NCBI GenBank assembly: GCA_965153455.1
Contig: OZ234497.1
Location: 5,704,001 to 5,768,000, forward strand
Source of the DNA: Sphagnum compactum
Lineage: Eukaryota > Bryophyta > Sphagnopsida > Sphagnales
DNA: 64,000 nucleotides
Direction: 5' to 3'
This document shows positions 57,671 to 64,000 of the stretch, piece after piece. A program made the position numbers and the translations under genes. Position 1 is the first letter of the stretch. Each line of letters opens with the position of its first letter. The notes below the pieces were generated by a model. It had not been told where the DNA came from. It ran no database searches and worked only from the letters and a program-made list of their open reading frames with translations.

Positions 57671-60600
57671 AAGACCTATTTTACTTATGAAATGTGAAGT
57701 CCAATGATTTAGGGTTTATAAAAAAAGCCACTCTTTTATTACCTATATGAAAGTGGAGCATGCTACTTGGTGAATGGTGAAGAGGGCTAATACTTGCCAC
57801 CTGGTTAATCCCTAGGGCTCAAGCTAAACCCAGGAGAAACCAAGTGGGAGTTTGTGCCCTAGTGGGCACATTCTTAAAGGATCATAGGTAGGTATGAAAT
57901 AAGAGGGAGAGGTTGGTAGGTTTTGTGGGAGGAGGGGTGGGGCCCACTCAAAGTTCAAACCTAAAAGCTTGTTGACTTAGAAGCTATGTGCATTGTGCAT
58001 TTTCCCATTGGTCTTCTTCAAAGGTCAACTAATCAAGTGAACTACAACACTAGATTAGGGTTAATTTGTGTGCAACCAAATTCCTTTGTGTTTCTTTCCA
58101 TAGTCTTTCACTCAAAACTATTTTGTGCACATCATCACAAGACATCTTTCTTTGTAATTTGGCATTAATTTATTAATGGATCAAACTTTTATTTATTGAA
58201 AAGCTAAGTATTTGGAAATAAAAACTTCTCCAACTAAAAAAACATTTCAATAAAGGGCTTTGATCAAATTTATATCATTAAAAATTGACTTTCCAATAGA
58301 ACTCGGAGGCTTGGAGCACACCTTTGCTTTAGAAGGAAACATTGGGTAAACCCTAAAAGCACCGCGCAGATTTTTGTAGTGTAGTTGGAGAGTGTATATT
58401 ACCAAAAAAATTAAAAAGTCCTCCATGAAGGGTGGGCATTTGAAAATAAATAAATTAATGCCTGATATTGTGGGCATTTTCATTTTTCAAAATTTAAAAA
58501 AAAAATTAAAAATCCACCCGGTGCTCTACACTTGATAAAACCCTCTACGACAATATAGAAAATTCTTAAGAATTATGAACCTCCATCTTGATCACTTTCA
58601 TATATTAATGCACACCACAACAATTTCCGACCCACACTAAACATGTGCTTTAAAGAATTAGTGTGGTTTACGATATAATTAAGAATATGCTCAAATTGTA
58701 TGTAGGCAAGTTAGGTTCAATGAATGAGGAAGCTACAACAAAGAGATGTTTTTTTTGTGTGTCCACCACCCTTTCTTTGGGTGTTGCTCAAAACCCTTGA
58801 CATACCCGAGACCACACGACCAACACAATACCACTCCACATGTGGACTAGACTAGCTAATTCATAAAGCATAGTAAAATCGAGGCTTTCTTGTGGTCCCA
58901 AGACGCTTGTTCTTGCATCAAAATTCCACCAAATAGACTTCCATGGAAACTATGGAAGCTTTTGCAAAAAGTAGCTAAAATGCGATATCAAACCACATCA
59001 CATTTTGATGGATGGATTATAAGCTCTTCCCTATAGGAAAGGATACTACGGATTAGTGTAAGATTTGGGTATAAAAAATTTGGCTCAAACTTTACTCAAT
59101 GTGTGTAAGTAAGTGACATCTAAAGTATTGTGTGTGCATATATGATGGATGGGCATGTTCCATGGATGGAACACTTCTAAGTCTAGATGAGAACTTCTAA
59201 AACTCGTAAGAGAAAACTTTTTTAGTTTGAAGTTTGAAAACTAGGGTTGGGTGGGTATCACAAGGTTTGTTGGGTATCACTCAAGTATCAAACTTAGAAC
59301 ATCGTAGTGTATCAAATTTAATGATATCTTGATTGATATCCGGAGTCTCGGTGTGATGAGAGCTCGGTGTGGGATAAAAGGTTTCTACCCAAGTCAAGTT
59401 CTTAGGGTAAGTTCTAGGCCATATCTAGGGTCGGGCGGGGTCTCTCAATATTTAGAATGTAATAATAATGTGTAGTTTTTGTAGGACAAAAAGTTTCTAG
59501 AAGCATCCAAAGGCTTGGACTTCTTGTTGGACATCTTGTCAACTTAATTTTTAAAAATGGTTTAGACAATGATTTTGTGATTTAAAATAAAATAAAATAA
59601 AATCTCATAATCGATTTTTAGAGAGAACCAACTTAATAACTCATTGTTTATGAAAACCAAACCATAGAGAATTGACAATGTAAAAGAATGAAATCTTTGA
59701 TAGCCTCACCCAATCTCTTAAGGTTATTTATTTATTTATTTATTTATTTTATTTTTAATTCAAAAAAAACTAGGCAAGTTTTTCAAACCCTTGTGAAAAT
59801 TGTGTCAGATGGTTCCCCCCCAAAATAAAAGTGAGCATCATATGATCCAATTTTGTGAAAAAAAAAATGTTTAAGAAAAGAATATTCTGCCCAAATTCTT
59901 TGATTTTTGGAATTTTTTTCCTAAATATGTTTTTAAAAATTGTCGCAATTGCTTACAATATGAATGTGTGATTAAGATTTTTCTTCTTTCATATTTTAAA
60001 TATCACCAAATTTGGCTAAATATACTTATGAACAATCGGCACTCGAGCAACATCACAAAATCAATAAAAACCTATTATTTTTAGGCTATATATATATATA
60101 CACACACGGGAAGATATATAGCTTACCTAGTTGGTGGAATTGTTTTTGATACCCTTTTTTAAATACCCTACTCAAGTGATAAATATTTCAGACTCACCCT
60201 TTCTTTGCTCTGCCCGACTAATAAATATTTTCAGGGTTCTCTCCAAATAATTAGCAAAATTAGTTGAATTTTACACTTTCATTCCAATTTACACTAACCA
60301 TTCAAATACCCAGTCCAGAACCGCCGGTTATAACTTAGGTATAGGATTTTTTTTTAAAAATTTAATTGTTTACAAAAAAATTTAAATCATTTTCTATCAC
60401 AAACATGTTTAGTATTTTAGGATTGATAACCTACCTGGATGATAATTGAGTCATCCGGGTAGGTTAATTAAAATTTTGAAAATTCAATATGCACCAAAGG
60501 AGGTTATTTAAAAGGTTTCAAAAGAATCAATACCCGGCGGATAGGTTATTGATATCTAGAATCGAGCGTGGCCAATTACCCAGGTCAAAAAGCATTAATT

Positions 60601-62799
60601 GGCCAATCGGCCATGAGCATGTTGGCCATTTCTTCCTTTTTTTTCTTTCATAGCCAATGAGGTGGTAGGTTCTTTGTGATTTTGGTTGTTCTTGTTTCAT
60701 ATATTTATATAGAGAGGGAGAGACACCAACTTCTTATCAATTTGCTTGTTTAAGGAATTTATCGACTTCCCCTTTTCATAAATGACCCACATGTTATATG
60801 CAAAAGGGTTAAGTTTTGAAATACTTGACTTCGTACCTAACATCAAAATCAGATGATATATAATGTCGAGGTATGATTTTATAGGTAAAGCTTTATTCCA
60901 CAAAAGAAAATTTCTTCCACATGTGCTTTTGACAATTGTGAATTCACAAGGCAAAAATTCAAATTATAAAGGGGGTTTAAAAGTGGAGTTGAAAATTGGG
61001 AAAAAAACAACCACACTAAAAGTTACAAGTTCAAAGGTTAAAAAATTGAAGGTTTATAATGTTTAAAAATTCATGATCATGTTCGTGTTGAGATGAAACA
61101 TGAAAAGATGAAAGAATACATGTCAAATTTTGGTTTTCATCAAAGCAATACCTAACCTAGCCCGTTAGGCTTTGTCAACTCTATTTTACATATATATTAG
61201 ACAAATAAATTCTTTGTGTGGTTCTTGACCCGTTTCTATAAGTTGATAGGTCTATTATGGATACCCTATCATTGGACACTTGTTATAACTAGCTATTTTA
61301 TTAATAATTGTTCAACCCTAATTGGTATAATCATTAGAGTTATTTGCAAAGTTAGGAAAACTCAATGTTTCATTCTTGGGTTTGGCCCAAATACATAACA
61401 CGATCAAAAAAATCGCAACATGTGTTTGCGAAAAGGAAAAATATAAAAGGAAACTCAAAATCGTTACTAAACTTGAGGATTGCACAAGTTCCCTCTTGCA
61501 TGCTACGTTTTGTGGTCATTGTTTTTTTATGCAAGAGTCTTTTGCAAAGTCTTGTTCCAACATAGGATGCATGAGGAACTATGGCAGAGCTTCTTGAGAT
61601 TCCGACTCTATTAGTTTAGGTGTAGGGGTAATGAAAGAGGAGGAGGACGAAGCTCAAAAGGACTTTTTTGTCATCATGCCTCACAAATTGGAGCTTAAAG
61701 GAGGGAATTGATGATAGCTTTGACCATGAATAATGTTTCCAACAAGAAGTTCTCATGCTAGCAAAGTGATTTCAACATGGCACTAACAAAAGTTGAAGTG
61801 TATAATGAAATAATTTCAAGCTTTTGATAAAATTTACCCAACAATTGAAAAAAAGTGAAAAGTGCTTCTTGTAGGTTGATGGACCACAAATTTGTAATGC
61901 TAATCACCAAGATTTTCTTGAGCTTTTCAATTATCACACTTCTTTTGAACGAGGATAAGTTTTTGGGATGTGCCCTTTTCATAGCTAAATAACCTTTGCA
62001 TTCAATGTGTGGGAAAATGAGGACATTGGTTTGATTGTCAAAATCTTGACCTCACACTATGGGAGGTGTTTCCTCCTAGTGTGTTGGTCTCTTTCAATGT
62101 TTTTGCACAAGATTTGTGAGCTCTTCATAACTATCATTGGAACAATATTCCTTGCAACATCATTTGGAACATAAGGTTCCAAAACTACCCATGCTTTATA
62201 TGCAAAATTCGATTCAACTCCTCAAGATACCACAGAAAACCCAACATGCAATTTTTATTGCTTTTCATGGATGCTTTTGTGTTTCAACACATCCTACCAC
62301 GCTTGCCCATGACCTTCTCCATGTTTTAGTGGTTTTGTTGAGTAAGCAAATGATGGTTTAAGGCTCTTGGCACAATAACCACATGTAATGTATTAGGAAT
62401 TGTGAAATTGGACTGTAACTTTTTTTAACAAATGATAGTTATGCATGGGCTTCAAAGGCATTCTTTTCATGAATGTCTTTAATTTAAAGTAAAATGCCTA
62501 CATGAATTTTTCAATTGGTTTAATGAACATAAAATGTTTGATGTACACTAAAATGAAAAACTTTATTTCACTTATTAGGGTTAAGGAACATGGTCTAAAC
62601 TTGTACTTGTGCACTCTTGAATCTATAAACGATTTTTTTGATGTAATTTTGTCCATGGCCCGGTCTTTGGTTTCACCTAGTTGCACATGGGTTTTTGTGG
62701 AGGTTGTTTTTTATATCTATTTTTTTCACTATTTAATGCCATGAATTGCAAATTTATAAAATGGAACTTTGCCAAAAAAATTGCAAATTGAAACTTTAA
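57671..62799. other. AT-rich intergenic DNA
   Basis: No gene recognised. Minor items are a CACTACAAAAATC-type motif on the minus strand at 58369-58381, resembling a CACTA element end; (TTTA)n at about 59726-59750; and a worn family A copy at 60003-60046. The open frames at 60863-61066, 61376-61597 and 62137-62361 have no conserved features. Confidence 0.5.
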
Positions 62800-63085
62800 C
62801 AATTTCCCCCTTAAACCCTAACTATAAAAATTCATGTTCCAAATCCTAATCTTGAAAAATCATAATCCAAACCTTAGACCCCAAAAAAATGATCCCTTAT
62901 ACTGGCCTAGCCCTAAAAGTCATGTTCCAAACCATGATCCTAAAAAGTCTTAATTCAAACCCTAAACCCAAAATCATCCTCCAAATTATAACCATAAAAC
63001 ATCATTTTAAAACTTCAAACCCAAACCCTAAACAATCCTTATGCAAATTTTAACTCAAGAAACCCTTGTTACAAAACCTAAACAT
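62800..63085. repeat. Degenerate array of CCCTAAA-derived units
   Basis: Repeated units of about 30-40 bp mix AAACCCTAA-type telomere motifs with AAAATCATGTTCCAAACC or AAAATCATCCTCCAAA phrases. Decay is heavy. No coding sequence. Confidence 0.6.
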
Positions 63086-64000
63086 AACTTTAAAATGGTC
63101 ACCTTCATGATTTTACCTTTCCAATAAAAAAAACTCCCTTCACGATACTCCTCACTTGGTTCCAAGGAAGCTAATTGATGGAGTTATTAGAAGGGTCAAT
63201 CCTTAATTCAAAGTGTCTATTTGAAAAAAATTTAAATAGTTGAAAAGTGAGGAGAAAATGAGAAAGTGAGGTCTACAATGAAGATGAAAGTGAAGATTTA
63301 AAGCATAACTCTATTGTGTAATGAGTTGTTTGTTAAACATTAATAACAACCTTTTTTCTAATTGTTAAAATTTTGCCAAAAAGAAAAATAAAATTAATTT
63401 TTTTTGATAATGAACTATTTAGGAAAGTCAATAGTCACAAGTGAGAAAACATAATTAAAAACCATCATATTTATGTACTTGGTTGTTGTGTACTATGACT
63501 TCCATTTCTATAACCGTTGATGTTCACAATTACACACAAAACAATAAAAGCCCTCCTAATGGCACAACACATATAATTAAAATGCTACTCATTACAACAT
63601 GATTAGGAATCCAAGTACACCCAAAATGCTCGCAAAAACACAAACCTACATAAGACTTGAAAATCAAGCACAACAAAACCATAAGAGAGTGGTGTAATTC
63701 CAAATCCAAAAAACTAAATTGAAACACCCCACTTATGGGCTTATTTGTTCTAAACATCCAAATGTTTAGAACCATGTTCCCATAGAAATAAATTCCAAAT
63801 TAACTTAATACAATGTATTTATGTAACTAGAACAAACCCACCTAAACACAATAAAACCCTTAACATGATTTTCAATGTATAGCCATAGATATAAAAGGTT
63901 GTTAAACATTTGTATTTCATATTTAGTTCAAGGTTTTTTTTCATTTTTTCTTCCAATTTTGTGAAGTAGGTGGTGTCCTAATCATACATAAGAAGACTTA
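63086..64000. other. AT-rich DNA to the window edge
   Basis: No gene recognised. The frame at 63530-63775 is not conserved as far as I can tell. The last 40 bases resemble the family A motif (ATACATAAGAAGACTTA) and are cut by the window end. Confidence 0.5.

Noticed and set aside
58369-58381. Second CACTA-type end on the minus strand
   Set aside because: Only about 13 bases match and no subterminal repeats or partner end were found, so I did not list it as an element.
61376-61597. 73-residue Cys-rich frame
   Set aside because: The Cys/His spacing fits no zinc finger or knottin I know, and there is no second exon or homologue recognised.

Overview
The window reads as nuclear DNA of a land plant. 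The evidence is three spliced genes with short GT-AG introns, a plant-type tRNA-Ser(AGA), plant-specific protein families (RDR6, the CCCH-plus-WD40 ZFWD family, an AT-hook protein, PP4R3/PSY2L), many small MITE-like repeats and long AT-rich intergenic DNA with telomere-like CCCTAAA patches. I cannot name the species. The compact introns and AT-rich, MITE-rich spacers fit a non-seed plant such as a bryophyte at least as well as a seed plant, but that is an inference.

Layout. 344-3738 (-): complete nine-exon ZFWD gene, two CCCH zinc fingers followed by WD40 repeats, with one GC-AG intron. 3739-11283: spacer with microsatellites, a three-copy tandem repeat, a foldback MITE (5223-5575), tRNA-Ser (5788-5869, -), a second inverted repeat and a TTA-flanked MITE (8990-9397). 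11284-15233 (+): complete three-exon RDR6-type RNA-dependent RNA polymerase, preceded by a tandem array close to its start codon. 18309-18905 (-): single-exon AT-hook protein, convergent with RDR6. 18906-22950: upstream region of that gene, with a six-copy repeat of about 105 bp and many microsatellites. 22950-36000: AT-rich repeat territory holding a 1.3 kb CCTACATAGC-type satellite, a CACTA-like terminus, a C48/Ulp1 protease fragment and a decayed pogo/jerky-like DDE transposase. 37052-48482 (-): complete 25-exon gene for regulatory subunit 3 of protein phosphatase 4. 48483-51200: CT-rich leader region, a CTAGGG-rich degenerate array and GC-rich islands. 51200-64000: gene-poor AT-rich DNA with dispersed repeats.

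The four protein genes do not form a pathway or operon. Three of the products can be placed in nuclear or RNA processes: RDR6 makes double-stranded RNA for secondary siRNA and tasiRNA production, PP4R3 directs PP4 phosphatase to substrates, and the AT-hook protein probably binds AT-rich DNA. The ZFWD protein probably binds RNA and partner proteins.

I reconstructed exon structures by joining splice sites that keep frame and by comparing the conceptual proteins with remembered family members. Every junction of the three spliced genes keeps frame. No transcript or database evidence was available. I did not find a convincing new multi-gene system. The most unusual items are the satellite-like arrays, the in-frame and GC-AG introns of ZFWD, and the transposase fossil whose stop codons look like cytosine decay.
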